A stretch of DNA of 64,000 bases from Nitrospirota bacterium (GTDB lineage Bacteria > Nitrospirota > Thermodesulfovibrionia > UBA6902 > JAJYJJ01). How positions within the stretch are numbered: position 1 is the first letter of the stretch; each line of letters begins with the position of its first letter. The DNA lies in contig JAJYJJ010000006.1 in NCBI GenBank assembly GCA_021789595.1, positions 75,747-139,746 on the forward strand, in the 5' to 3' direction. Both the position numbers and the translations under genes were made by a program. The notes under the pieces are model-generated. The model made no database searches. It was not told where the DNA came from and saw nothing but the letters and a program-made list of their open reading frames with translations. Below are positions 47,337-56,995 of the stretch, one piece after another.

Positions 47337-48403
47337 AAGACAGAAAAACAAAGATAGAGCGGCGCCTGCCGGGCCGCTATCTTCTATCCGCATTTGTACT
47401 GATATCCATACTGCTTCTCGGTGCTACCCACATCTATCTGAACCTCTTTAAACCCCTTTCGTATAAGGATGAATGGGAAGAGATAGGTATCCCCCACGGC
47501 GTCAGTTTCAAAGAGGCGGTTAATATACTTAACAAAGAGGGTTTTATCAGGGATAGGAACCTCTTTATACTTCTTGGAAGGATTACAGGCGTGGCAAACA
47601 GGATTCGCTCGGGCTATTATAACCTTAACACATCAATGAGCCCGTGGGATGTGTTTGATTCCCTGAAAAATGGCAGTATTATAGAATATACTCTGACCAT
47701 TCCAGAAGGTTCAACCCTTGAAGACATTGCAGATATCCTGAGTAAAAAGGGTTTTGTAAACATGGACGATTTTCTCAGTCTTGCAAGGGATAAAGAGCTT
47801 CTGCAGTCCCTCAACATAGACGCACCGAGTCTTGAGGGATACCTTTTCCCTGATACCTACAGGTTTCCAAAGGGCATGTCAGCAGAGGATATTATCAGCA
47901 TGATGGTTGGAAGGATGAGGGAGGAATTTGGTGCAGCCTTGAGGCAGAGGGCTGCTGAGATAGGATTTGATGAGAGGGCAACCCTGACCCTTGCCTCTAT
48001 TATCGAGAGGGAGGCACAGGAGGACTGGGAAAGACCCATTATCTCTGCAGTCTATCACAATAGACTTAATAAGGGCATGCCTCTTCAGGCAGACCCAACA
48101 GCCATATACGGCGTAAAAAGCTACAACGAGAAGATTACAAGGAAGGATCTTCAAAGGAAGACCCCTTATAACACATATCAGATAATCGGTCTGCCTCCGG
48201 GGCCAATTGCATCGCCTGGGATAAAATCCATAAAGGCGGCGCTTTATCCTGCCCAGGCTGACTATCTATACTTTGTTTCAAAGAATGATGGCACACATTA
48301 CTTTTCAAAGACATCGGAAGAGCACCTTTTGGCAGTCCAGAAATATCAACTGGAGCGCCATGAAAACCGTATAACATCAAAGAAGGATACAGAGGTGCCA
48401 TAA
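47333..48403 (+). CDS. mltG: Endolytic transglycosylase MltG
   Basis: Inner-membrane lytic transglycosylase that ends nascent glycan strands. 356 aa: one N-terminal membrane segment, LysM-like IPEGSTLEDIADILSKKGFV, catalytic Glu in TLASIIEREAQ, and YNTYQIIGLPPGPIASPG. The ruvX-mltG pairing is common. Complete. Confidence 0.95.
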   Translation: MKDRKTKIERRLPGRYLLSAFVLISILLLGATHIYLNLFKPLSYKDEWEEIGIPHGVSFKEAVNILNKEGFIRDRNLFILLGRITGVANRIRSGYYNLNTSMSPWDVFDSLKNGSIIEYTLTIPEGSTLEDIADILSKKGFVNMDDFLSLARDKELLQSLNIDAPSLEGYLFPDTYRFPKGMSAEDIISMMVGRMREEFGAALRQRAAEIGFDERATLTLASIIEREAQEDWERPIISAVYHNRLNKGMPLQADPTAIYGVKSYNEKITRKDLQRKTPYNTYQIIGLPPGPIASPGIKSIKAALYPAQADYLYFVSKNDGTHYFSKTSEEHLLAVQKYQLERHENRITSKKDTEVP

Positions 48404-48404
48404 G

Positions 48405-49454
48405 GTGAACAGGAAGGTTACAAGACAGATAACCCTCGGTGGGGTCAAGATCGGCGGCAATGCACCAATAGTTGTCCAGTCCATGACAAATACAGATACG
48501 AGGGACTATGAGGCAACCATAGAGCAGATAAACGGACTTGAGGAGGTTGGATGTGAGGTTGTAAGGGTTGCAGTCCCTGATATGGATGCGGCAATTGCCA
48601 TCGGCCGTATAAGGGAAAAAATCTCTATCCCGCTGATTGCCGACATACATTTCGACTATCGGCTGGCGATTGAGGCAATGCATCAGGGCATAGATGGCCT
48701 CAGGATAAACCCTGGCAATATAGGAGAGAGATGGAAGGTTGAGGAGCTTGTCAGGGCAGCCATGCAGAGGGATATACCAATAAGGATAGGTGTAAATGCA
48801 GGCTCCCTTGAGAAGGGCATACTCCAGAAGTATGGTCATCCAACGCCTGAGGCACTTGTTGAAAGCGCTGAAAGACATATTAATATCCTCGAGGCCATGG
48901 GTTTTAAAGCGATAAAGGTATCACTCAAGGCATCGGATGTCATGACAACAATTCAGGCATACAGGCTGTTTTCTGAAAGGTTTGACTATCCCATTCACAT
49001 AGGTATCTCAGAGGCAGGCCCATTGGTATCTGGTACTGTTAAAAGCGCTGTGGGTCTGGGCATCCTTCTTTCCGAAGGCATTGGAGACACCATAAGGGTA
49101 TCACTAACAGCAGAGCCGAGGCAGGAGGTCATTGTTGCCTATGAAATACTGAAGGCCATTGGCCTTAAAGAAAGAGGCCCACATCTTGTATCATGCCCCA
49201 CCTGTGGCCGATGCGAGATCGACATAATAGGGCTTGCTGGCGCTGTAGAGGAGATGCTCTTTTCCATGAAAAAGGATGTAAAGGTGGCTGTTATGGGATG
49301 CGTTGTCAACGGCCCTGGAGAGGCAAGAGAGGCAGATGTTGGAATTGCAGGGGGCAAGGGTGTTGGCATCATCTTTAGAAAGGGGAAGGTTGTTAAAAAA
49401 GTCTCTGAGGATAAGATACTTGATGCACTTATGGAGGAGATAGAAAGGTTATAG
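48405..49454 (+). CDS. ispG: 4-hydroxy-3-methylbut-2-enyl-diphosphate synthase
   Basis: Penultimate step of the MEP isoprenoid pathway, iron-sulfur enzyme. 349 aa short form from GTG two bases after mltG. TIM barrel start APIVVQSMTNTDTRD; cluster ligands in CPTCGRCEIDI and GCVVNGPGEAREADVG. Needs flavodoxin or ferredoxin as electron donor. Confidence 0.96.
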   Translation: MNRKVTRQITLGGVKIGGNAPIVVQSMTNTDTRDYEATIEQINGLEEVGCEVVRVAVPDMDAAIAIGRIREKISIPLIADIHFDYRLAIEAMHQGIDGLRINPGNIGERWKVEELVRAAMQRDIPIRIGVNAGSLEKGILQKYGHPTPEALVESAERHINILEAMGFKAIKVSLKASDVMTTIQAYRLFSERFDYPIHIGISEAGPLVSGTVKSAVGLGILLSEGIGDTIRVSLTAEPRQEVIVAYEILKAIGLKERGPHLVSCPTCGRCEIDIIGLAGAVEEMLFSMKKDVKVAVMGCVVNGPGEAREADVGIAGGKGVGIIFRKGKVVKKVSEDKILDALMEEIERL

Positions 49455-49456
49455 CC

Positions 49457-50164
49457 GTGTCAAGATTGATACTGGATATAGAGACTGTGGGGAAGGACCT
49501 GGATTCATTCGATGATATGTCGAAGGATTATCTCCTTAAGTTTGCCAAGACAGAAGAGGACATCCAGGAGGTAAAAGACAGCCTTAGTTTTTATCCGCTT
49601 ACAGGGGAGATAGTTGCTATCGGCATACTCAACCCTGATACGGATAGAGGCGCAGTATATTACCAGTCGCCGCAGATTCCACAAAGCGGTGAATTATTCA
49701 CGCTGGATGCTCCACAATATGAGGAAGACGGATTTAAGTTCATACCTGGAAGTGAGAGGGAAATAATTGAGAGGTTCTGGGAGACGGTAAAAAACTATAG
49801 CCATATAATCACATTTAATGGGAGGGGCTTTGACTGCCCATTTATAATAGTCCGTTCTGCAATCCTTAAGATAAAGCCTGCAAAGGATCTGATGCCCAAC
49901 AGGTATAATGATAGCCATATAGACCTTCTTGACCAGCTTACATTCTTTGGCGCAGTAAGGAGGAGATTCAGCCTTCATATGTGGTGCAGAGCATTTGGCA
50001 TAAAGAGCCCGAAGGAGGAGGGTATAACAGGGTATGATGTAAAATCCCTGTTCCTTGAAAAGCGATACCTCGACATTGCAAGATACTGCACAGGGGATCT
50101 GAAGGCGACAAAAGAATTGTATAATTGCTGGGAGAGATATATAAGATTCCAAAGGGGTGAATAA
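49457..50164 (+). CDS. PolB-like 3'-5' exonuclease
   Basis: 235 aa from a GTG two bases after ispG. DEDD exonuclease: LILDIETVGKDL (D-x-E), HIITFNGRGFDCPFI (second Asp), and YCTGDLKATKELY (third), matching the predicted exonuclease family related to DNA polymerase B. No polymerase domain. Physiological substrate unknown. Last of the argH-led run. Confidence 0.85.
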   Translation: MSRLILDIETVGKDLDSFDDMSKDYLLKFAKTEEDIQEVKDSLSFYPLTGEIVAIGILNPDTDRGAVYYQSPQIPQSGELFTLDAPQYEEDGFKFIPGSEREIIERFWETVKNYSHIITFNGRGFDCPFIIVRSAILKIKPAKDLMPNRYNDSHIDLLDQLTFFGAVRRRFSLHMWCRAFGIKSPKEEGITGYDVKSLFLEKRYLDIARYCTGDLKATKELYNCWERYIRFQRGE

Positions 50165-50185
50165 AAGGGGTATAGGGATTGAAGC

Positions 50186-50917
50186 CTATAAAGTCAGAAA
50201 CACCATCAACACCATCACTTCATTAATCTCACTCATAAAACCTATGGTGTCACCTGTTATCCCGCCGAGCCTTTTCCTGAGGTAGAATGTAAAAGAAAAT
50301 GTGATAAGGCTGACAATGAGGAAGGAGGCAAGGGCCTTCCAATGAGGCATGATAAACAAGACCAATACCGTAGTAATAAGCGCAAATAGAAAATGACGCC
50401 TCTTCATCCCGTAGACAAATACCTTACCAAGGCCCTCCTGCCTTGCGTATGGCCCGAGAAATATGGAAAGGCTCTGGCTCCATCTTGCAAGGCATGGCGA
50501 AAACAGAAGGGCATATGCAGATGCATCTGTAATGGATGCGAGGCAGAGATATTTGATGAGTATGAGCATAACCAGTGCAGTTGCACCGAGGGCGCCGATT
50601 CGGCTATCCTTCATGATTATCAGGCTATCCTCCCTGTCCCTTGAGCCGAGAAGGCCGTCAACTGTATCTACAAAGCCATCCAAATGCAGTCCCCTTGTGA
50701 TAATAATCCAGAGGCAGAGCACAATGGCAGGGGATAGATTATGCGGGAAAAATCTTGGGGCAAACCTGTTGGCCATAAAGATGAGGCCGCCTATAAATAG
50801 ACCAACCAGTGGAAAGAAGGCAGATGAAAGGGCAATGGTCTTTTTATCTATATCCTTCTGAAAGGGTACGGGGATAACTGTGAGAAAACCAATAGCAGTG
50901 AAAAATCCCTTTATCAC
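50186..50917 (-). CDS. cobS: Adenosylcobinamide-GDP ribazoletransferase (cobalamin synthase)
   Basis: Membrane enzyme joining the lower ligand ribazole to adenosylcobinamide-GDP. 243 aa with several hydrophobic segments and the acidic motif LHLDGFVDTVDGLLGSRDRE. Overlaps cobU by four bases. Together with cobU and cobO it covers the late adenosylation and nucleotide-loop steps only; no corrin-ring genes are here. Confidence 0.94.
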   Translation of the reverse strand: MIKGFFTAIGFLTVIPVPFQKDIDKKTIALSSAFFPLVGLFIGGLIFMANRFAPRFFPHNLSPAIVLCLWIIITRGLHLDGFVDTVDGLLGSRDREDSLIIMKDSRIGALGATALVMLILIKYLCLASITDASAYALLFSPCLARWSQSLSIFLGPYARQEGLGKVFVYGMKRRHFLFALITTVLVLFIMPHWKALASFLIVSLITFSFTFYLRKRLGGITGDTIGFMSEINEVMVLMVFLTL

Positions 50918-51426
50918 TTAAGCCTCAGGGGTATACCCGAAATAACTATATAGACCTCATCTGATGCAGAGGCGAATATCTGATTTATCTTTCCTGCAAG
51001 GTCGCGGAAGCTCCTTCCAAGGGGGCTCTCAGGGACAATTCCAAGGCCGACCTCATTTGAGACCAAAACACAACTTGGTGTTGCAATCTTACAGAACTCA
51101 GCAAGCTCCTCTGCCTCCTGGACAGGGGATTTACCCCTCTCAAGGGAGATGAGGTTGTTCAGCCACAGGGTAAGGCAATCTACAACAACCACCTCAAAAC
51201 CATCAAGCTCCTTCAGCGCACCCTTTATGTCCATGGGCTCCTCAACTGTATACCATTGCCTTGCCCTGGCCTTCCTGTGCTGCATTATCCTTTTACGCAT
51301 CTCATCGTCCAGGACCTGTGCTGTTGCAATGAATGCCTTTTTTTTGCCGAGGGATTTTGCAATGCTCAGGGCAAACCTGCTCTTGCCTGACCTTGCACCA
51401 CCTGTAATAAAGACCAATCTACCCAT
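50914..51426 (-). CDS. cobU: Adenosylcobinamide kinase/guanylyltransferase
   Basis: 170 aa. P-loop FITGGARSGKSRFALSIA; active-site His in MRKRIMQHRKARARQWYTVE; VVVDCLTLWLNNLI; and VLVSNEVGLGIVPESPLGR. Phosphorylates then guanylylates adenosylcobinamide, substrate for CobS next in the operon. One base after cobO. Confidence 0.95.
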   Translation of the reverse strand: MGRLVFITGGARSGKSRFALSIAKSLGKKKAFIATAQVLDDEMRKRIMQHRKARARQWYTVEEPMDIKGALKELDGFEVVVVDCLTLWLNNLISLERGKSPVQEAEELAEFCKIATPSCVLVSNEVGLGIVPESPLGRSFRDLAGKINQIFASASDEVYIVISGIPLRLK

Positions 51427-51427
51427 A

Positions 51428-51955
51428 TTAATACTCTATCCCCTTTCTTGCAGAAATGCCCTTTTGATAAGGGTGTTTTATCATCCTCATCTCTGTCACA
51501 TAGTCTGCAAGCTCCTTCATCTCATCAGGAACACCCCTGCCTGTAAGCACAAGCTCTACTTCCTCTGGTTTCTCTGAAATCAGCCTTCTTGCATCCTGCA
51601 TTGTTATAAGATCCCCTTTAAAGAGGTTGTTAAATTCATCGAGGATAACGAGGTCGTATCTTCCACTCTTCATCTCGGATATAGTGAACTCTATTGCCAT
51701 TCTTACAGCAGCCTTTAAATCCCCTTCCTTGACCGTTGAGTCAAAGAGTGGTTTAATCTGGTCTTTAAAACGAACAAACTTTATCGAAAGTTCCTGCAGC
51801 ATTGCTGCCTCGCCATCCTCAGGCGCGCTGCCCTTTAGAAACTGGATAAAAAGGACATTAAGGCCCTTTCCCTTTGCCCTCACGGCAAGGCCAATTGCAG
51901 CGGTAGTCTTGCCTTTCCCCTCTCCTGTATATATATGGATTAATCCCTTTTCCAC
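51428..51955 (-). CDS. cobO: Cob(I)alamin adenosyltransferase, CobA/CobO type
   Basis: 175 aa. Nucleotide-binding IYTGEGKGKTTAAIGLAVRA at the start, VILDEFNNLFK and VLTGRGVPDEMKELADYVTE. Adenosylates the cobalt of corrinoids. Eight bases after argS, so the cob genes are read from the argS transcript. I saw no cobalamin riboswitch. Confidence 0.94.
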   Translation of the reverse strand: MEKGLIHIYTGEGKGKTTAAIGLAVRAKGKGLNVLFIQFLKGSAPEDGEAAMLQELSIKFVRFKDQIKPLFDSTVKEGDLKAAVRMAIEFTISEMKSGRYDLVILDEFNNLFKGDLITMQDARRLISEKPEEVELVLTGRGVPDEMKELADYVTEMRMIKHPYQKGISARKGIEY

Positions 51956-51963
51956 TTACCACC

Positions 51964-53610
51964 TTACATCTTCTGAGGGGCATGCACCCCAAGAACTCCA
52001 AGCCCTTCCTTAAGCACTGTGTGTAATGCCTTACAAAGGAAAAGCCTTGCAACAGTCAGGTTTATATCCTCTGAGATTACCCTATGTCTATTATAGTATG
52101 GATGGAAAAGCCCTGATAGTTCCTGAAGGTAATAGGTAATCCTGTGCGGTTCAAGGCTTGATGCTGATAGTTCAAATACCATTGGATAATGGCATAGTTT
52201 TTTTATAATCCTTATCTCATCAGGGAGGGATAGGAGGGATAGCTGTGGTTCTGCAAGGTTAGATGTATTTATCCCCCTCTGTTCTGCCTGTTCAAAGATG
52301 CTCGATATCCGAGCATGTGCATACTGGACATAATACACAGGGTTTTCTGAAGACCGCTCCTTTGCAACCTCGATGTCAAAATCCAGATGGCTGTCAGCCC
52401 TCCTTGTCAAAAAGATGAATTTTGATGTATCTGTGCCGACCTCATCCATGACCTCCCTCAGGGTTATGAATTCTCCTGCCCTCTTTGACATCTGCACAGG
52501 CTGGCCGTGCCTCAAGAGACTGACCATCTGGACAAGGACAACCTTCATCCTTTTCCTTGGAAATCCAAATGCCTCAATTACTGCTTCAAGCCTCTGTACA
52601 TAGCCGTGGTGGTCTGCACCCCAGATATTTATGATGCTGTCGAATCCCCTCTCAAGTTTTTCCCTGTGGTAGGCAATATCAGAGGCAAAGTATGTGTATT
52701 CGCCATCTGTTTTTCTTACTACCCTGTCTTTGTCGTCCCCAAATGCTGTGGAGCGAAACCATAATGCCCCTTCTTTCTCGTATATAAAGCCCCTTTCTTT
52801 AAGCTCTGCAATTGCATCATCTACCTTGCCCATGCTGTAAATGGCCTTTTCACTTTGCCATCTGTCAAATACTACACCAAAGTCCCCGAGGTCTTTTTCT
52901 ATCTCCCTGAGCATCCTTTGATATGCCCATTCAGAAAAGAAATCCACACATTCCGTGGAAGGGACATCAAGATATTTATTTCCAAATCTATCGATAAACT
53001 CATCACATAGTTCATCTATATAACCGCCTTTATAACCGTCCTCTGGAAATGGTATCTCATTGCCCAATCTCTGCTGGTATTTCGCATAGAGGGAAAGGCC
53101 AAAGAGCCTTACCTGTCTGCCTGCATCGTTTATATAGTATTCCTTCTGGACTTTATAGCCTGCCCGCTCAAGGAGGTTTGAAAGGGCAATGCCCACAGCA
53201 GCACCCCTGCCATGGCCGATGTGCAAGGGGCCTGTTGGGTTTGCACTTACAAACTCTACCTGCACCTTTTTGCCTTTTCCAATATCCGTCCTGAGGACAT
53301 CCTCGGTATTGGACAGGATTTCTCCAAGGCTTCTATACCAGTAATCCTGTTTGAAGGTAAAATTGATAAAACCAGGGCCTGCAACCTCGATCCTCTCAAA
53401 AGGGCCGCCTGCTGCATGGATTTTTGGCAGTAGTTCCTCTGCTATCCTCCTTGGAGGTTTCTTCAGTACAGGGGCAAGGGCCATTGCAACAGTTGTGGCA
53501 GCATCACCAAATGCCTCATCCTTTGGAATTTCCACCTCAACCATAGGCAATACTCCCAAGGATTCCCCGATAGCCTTCTTTATAGCATTGATGATTATCT
53601 GTTTGATCAT
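51964..53610 (-). CDS. argS: Arginyl-tRNA synthetase
   Basis: Class I synthetase. 548 aa: SANPTGPLHIGHGRGAAVGI (HIGH), VSLLRHGQPVQMSKRAGEFI (KMSK-like), C-terminal DALR-type anticodon domain with YYNRHRVI. The track start 53616 is TTG; ATG 53610 is chosen. Upstream TTGACT and TAATAA give a promoter with a leader below ten bases and no ribosome site. Confidence 0.95.
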   Translation of the reverse strand: MIKQIIINAIKKAIGESLGVLPMVEVEIPKDEAFGDAATTVAMALAPVLKKPPRRIAEELLPKIHAAGGPFERIEVAGPGFINFTFKQDYWYRSLGEILSNTEDVLRTDIGKGKKVQVEFVSANPTGPLHIGHGRGAAVGIALSNLLERAGYKVQKEYYINDAGRQVRLFGLSLYAKYQQRLGNEIPFPEDGYKGGYIDELCDEFIDRFGNKYLDVPSTECVDFFSEWAYQRMLREIEKDLGDFGVVFDRWQSEKAIYSMGKVDDAIAELKERGFIYEKEGALWFRSTAFGDDKDRVVRKTDGEYTYFASDIAYHREKLERGFDSIINIWGADHHGYVQRLEAVIEAFGFPRKRMKVVLVQMVSLLRHGQPVQMSKRAGEFITLREVMDEVGTDTSKFIFLTRRADSHLDFDIEVAKERSSENPVYYVQYAHARISSIFEQAEQRGINTSNLAEPQLSLLSLPDEIRIIKKLCHYPMVFELSASSLEPHRITYYLQELSGLFHPYYNRHRVISEDINLTVARLFLCKALHTVLKEGLGVLGVHAPQKM

Positions 53611-53759
53611 AGGCAAAAAGTTTATTACTTTATAAAGGACAAAGTCAATAAAGCTATGTCTATTGATGTTATCTCATTGCTACGCTGTTCAAGATCTATT
53701 TTAGGATGTATAATTAATCAGCCATCCTATCACGGTTAGGAGGTAAAAGCCTTTATATA

Positions 53760-54437
53760 ATGCCTGTTATGCCCATTATAAATAATGTAGAGGAACTACT
53801 TAAAAAGGGGCTGGCTGAGGTATCCGGTATAGACGCATATCTTCGCTTCCCTGCCCCTGAACAGATAGATGCCTTTGTAGCTTATCTCACAGAACTTAAA
53901 AAATGGAATAAGGCGTATAATCTTACATCTCTGAAGACAGATGAGGACATTATCATTAAACACTTTCTTGATTCACTCCTCTATCTCAAGGCAATCCCTG
54001 AAGGCAGACTGAGAATAGCTGATATTGGAAGTGGGGCAGGTTTTCCAGGGATACCACTGAAGATTATACGGCCTGACATTGAATTAAGCCTTATCGAGCC
54101 TTCAAGGAAAAAGGCTGCATTTTTGAGGCATATTATAAGACATCTTAGGTTAAAGGGGGTCGAGGTCATTGAAAAGAGGATAGAGGATGAGGGGATTCAA
54201 GGTTTACTCATCCCTTTTGACATTGTTCTTACAAGAGCACTGTTCAGCATAAAGGATTTCATCAAAAAGGCATCTCCCATCGTTAAAAAAGGGGGGCTAC
54301 TTGTTGTAAGCAAAGGGCCAGCCGTATTGGAAGAGTTAGACGAGCTCAAGGGTTCAACAATAACATACAGTCTTCTGCCCACGGCACTTCCTCTTACTTC
54401 TGATGTAAAGAGGTATATCGTTATAATCAAGGTTTGA
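53760..54437 (+). CDS. rsmG: 16S rRNA (guanine-527 N7) methyltransferase
   Basis: 225 aa SAM methyltransferase: KKWNKAYNLTSLKTDEDIII, IADIGSGAGFPGIPLKI, SRKKAAFLRHIIRHLRLKGV and VLTRALFSIKDF. The second ATG (53769) is another possible start; AGGAGG lies 16 bases before the first. Single gene divergent from argS. Confidence 0.94.
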   Translation: MPVMPIINNVEELLKKGLAEVSGIDAYLRFPAPEQIDAFVAYLTELKKWNKAYNLTSLKTDEDIIIKHFLDSLLYLKAIPEGRLRIADIGSGAGFPGIPLKIIRPDIELSLIEPSRKKAAFLRHIIRHLRLKGVEVIEKRIEDEGIQGLLIPFDIVLTRALFSIKDFIKKASPIVKKGGLLVVSKGPAVLEELDELKGSTITYSLLPTALPLTSDVKRYIVIIKV

Positions 54438-54561
54438 AGGGACATCTTCTCCCCATTTCCTTTCCTAAAGCCCTATACGCCAAGCCCTATACACCTGATG
54501 AATTCTGGGAATAAAGCTGGTATAATCAGGATGATACTTGTTGTAGAGGCATAGGGGGGAA

Positions 54562-54777
54562 ATGAATATATGGGTTGAGATAATTACCACAACTAATGAG
54601 ATTGAGGCACAGATTGTAAAGACCATATTAGAGGGAGAAGGGATTGAGGTATCAATCAGGTCAAGACTCGATGCATCTATGCCGATGAATATCGGCGCAG
54701 GGGATTTAAAGATAATGGTAAGGCAGGAAGACCTTCAAAAGGCAACAGAGATATTAAAGGCAATGGAGGAAGGATGA
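54562..54777 (+). CDS. DUF2007 family small protein
   Basis: 71 aa with IITTTNEIEAQIVKTILEGE, GIEVSIRSR and LKIMVRQEDLQKATEIL, the DUF2007 ferredoxin-like fold suggested to be a signal-transduction domain. Overlaps the acyl-CoA ligase start by four bases. GGGGGGA precedes the ATG. Function unknown. Confidence 0.83.
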   Translation: MNIWVEIITTTNEIEAQIVKTILEGEGIEVSIRSRLDASMPMNIGAGDLKIMVRQEDLQKATEILKAMEEG

Positions 54778-56231
54778 CCATTGGTGAGCTTATTAAGAAG
54801 CCGGAGTATCTTAAAAGGGTTGCAATAAAATTCGAGGGCCAGAGGATTACATATAGTGTGCTTGACTCCATGAGTGATAATGCAGCCTATTACCTGAAGG
54901 GTATTGGTCTAAGAAAAGGTGACAAGGTTGCCATATACATGCAGAACTGTCCTGAGTATATTGCATGGTATCTTGGCATTGCAAAGGCAGGCATGATCTC
55001 TATACCGATAAATACCTTTCTCAAAGATAAGGAGATTGCCTATATCCTCAGGGATTCTGGATGTATTACCGTAATCATATCCGAAGCAATGAAGGATTGC
55101 ATCAATAAGGTAAAAGAAGAGATAGGCCATATTACTGTAATAGAGAGGCTGGTTCCTGCAAAGGAGACTGCCCTTGAGATACCGACAGAGGATGATGTGG
55201 CAACCATTATATACACATCAGGGACAACAGGTTTCCCAAAAGGGGTTATCCTGACCCACAAAAACCTTCTGTCTAATGCCGAAGCATGCATTAAGGCCAT
55301 TGATATTACAAAGGACGACAGGATCATCCTTTTTCTACCGCTCTTTCATTCCTTCGCAATAACAGTCTGCATGATTACGCCGTTAATGATAGGGGCAAGG
55401 ATAGTGCTTCTCAGATCTGTAAAGCCATTCTCAAAGGTTGTAAAGGCGCTCTTCTTGGACAGGGTCAGCATATTTGTAGCAGTGCCAATTGTCTATCACA
55501 TCCTTTCAAAAAAGGATATACCAAGAACATTACTCAAACTGCTGGCGCTAAGATTCTGTGTATCAGGCGCAGCCCCGCTTCCTTCAGAGGTGCTGCAATC
55601 CTTTGAGCAAAGATTTAAAATACCGCTGATTGAAGGCTACGGTCTTACCGAGGCATCACCTGTGGTGTCTGTTAATCCCTTGAAAGGCCTGAGAAAACCA
55701 TGCTCTGTTGGCATACCTTTACCAGGCATAGAGGTAAAGGTTGTCGGTGATGATGGAAATGAACTTCCCATGGGCGAGGTAGGCGAACTCCTTGTAAAAG
55801 GGCCATGCGTAATGCTCGGATATTATAACAGGCCGGAAGAAACAGCAGAAACCATAAGAGACGGCTGGCTTTCTACAGGGGATCTGGCAAGGATTGATGA
55901 AGATGGCTACATATGTATCGTGGACAGGAAAAAAGACCTGATCATTACAGACGGGATGAATATATACCCCAGAGAGATAGAGGAGTTATTACTGAAAAAT
56001 GTAGCGGTATCAGAAGCAGCGGTGGTAGGTATTAAGGGCGTGGCAGGAACCGAATATCCAAAGGCATATATTGTCCTTAAAGAAGAGGCCAAAGCCAGTG
56101 AAAAAGAGATAAAGGATTTTTGCAGGGAATCCCTTGCCCCATATAAGGTGCCGAGACAGATAGAATTCGTGAAAGAACTGCCCAAGGGGCCTACAGGAAA
56201 GATCCTGAAAAGGGTGCTCAGATGTCGGTAG
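54774..56231 (+). CDS. AMP-forming acyl-CoA synthetase/ligase
   Basis: 485 aa ANL-superfamily enzyme. ATP loop TIIYTSGTTGFPKGVILTHK, GYGLTEASPVVS, hinge region STGDLARIDEDGYICIVDRK and catalytic Lys in GPTGKILKRVL. Somewhat shorter than long-chain acyl-CoA synthetases, so a medium or long fatty acid is likely but not certain. Overlaps the Crp-type gene by ten bases. Confidence 0.92.
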   Translation: MTIGELIKKPEYLKRVAIKFEGQRITYSVLDSMSDNAAYYLKGIGLRKGDKVAIYMQNCPEYIAWYLGIAKAGMISIPINTFLKDKEIAYILRDSGCITVIISEAMKDCINKVKEEIGHITVIERLVPAKETALEIPTEDDVATIIYTSGTTGFPKGVILTHKNLLSNAEACIKAIDITKDDRIILFLPLFHSFAITVCMITPLMIGARIVLLRSVKPFSKVVKALFLDRVSIFVAVPIVYHILSKKDIPRTLLKLLALRFCVSGAAPLPSEVLQSFEQRFKIPLIEGYGLTEASPVVSVNPLKGLRKPCSVGIPLPGIEVKVVGDDGNELPMGEVGELLVKGPCVMLGYYNRPEETAETIRDGWLSTGDLARIDEDGYICIVDRKKDLIITDGMNIYPREIEELLLKNVAVSEAAVVGIKGVAGTEYPKAYIVLKEEAKASEKEIKDFCRESLAPYKVPRQIEFVKELPKGPTGKILKRVLRCR

Positions 56232-56908
56232 TTGACACACTAAAGAAAAATCCCATATTTTCCAAACTCAGAGAAGACGAGATAAAGGACATTGCAGGCA
56301 GATTTCAAGAACTAAGCTTCAAGAAGGACGATTCTATATTCTGGGAAGGAGACCCGTCCGACTGGCTTTACATCGTCAGCGAGGGGCAGGTAAAGATTGT
56401 AAGGCATACAGGTAGCGGCAAGGATGTAATCATCGAAGTAGTTCCCCCCGGAGAGATCTTTGGCGGGGTTGCTGTGCTTGATAAAAAACCATATCCTGCC
56501 TCTGCCCTGTCAATGGGAAGGACAGAGGTTATAAGGCTGCAGCGAAAGAGTTTCCTTCTGCTGCTTGATGAATATCCCGGGATTGCAATAGAGTCAATAA
56601 AACACTTTGGTGAGAGGTTAAGGGATGCCCATGATATGCTGAGAAGCATAGCAGTTGAGCGGGTTGAAAAGAGGATTGCAACACTACTGCTTAAACTATC
56701 AGAAAAGGCAGGTATTGACGAAGGGGGCTACAGGAAGATAGATATATACCTTACAAGGCAGGATATTGCAGAGATGGTCGGCACAACCGTTGAGACAGCA
56801 ATTAGAACGATGAGCAGATTCACCAAGGACGGCATCATAAGGACAGCAGACGGAAAGATAGTGATAATAGATGGCAGGGCATTAAGGGAAATCGTAGATG
56901 AGGGTTAG
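56222..56908 (+). CDS. Crp/Fnr-family transcription regulator
   Basis: 228 aa. Cyclic-nucleotide-binding-like barrel (EGDPSDWLYIVSEGQVKIVR, PPGEIFGGVAVLDKKPYPAS) and a Crp helix-turn-helix (LTRQDIAEMVGTTVETAIRT). There is no N-terminal cysteine set, so not an oxygen-sensing Fnr. May regulate the ligase gene it overlaps. Confidence 0.94.
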   Translation: MSVVDTLKKNPIFSKLREDEIKDIAGRFQELSFKKDDSIFWEGDPSDWLYIVSEGQVKIVRHTGSGKDVIIEVVPPGEIFGGVAVLDKKPYPASALSMGRTEVIRLQRKSFLLLLDEYPGIAIESIKHFGERLRDAHDMLRSIAVERVEKRIATLLLKLSEKAGIDEGGYRKIDIYLTRQDIAEMVGTTVETAIRTMSRFTKDGIIRTADGKIVIIDGRALREIVDEG

Positions 56909-56995
56909 GGTGTAATCCTTTTACAGGGTACAGATAGATCATCTAAAGAAGCTGGGAATCGAGCTTACAGAAACATCATAGCAAAGAGGATTGGT

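Noticed and set aside
48135-48878. ORF 48135..48878 minus (247 aa)
   Set aside because: Antisense to mltG and ispG, with no recognisable domain.
53611-53759. T-box or cobalamin riboswitch upstream of argS-cobO
   Set aside because: The divergent intergenic region is 150 bp, A+T-rich, and shows only promoter-like words; no B12-box or T-box sequence.
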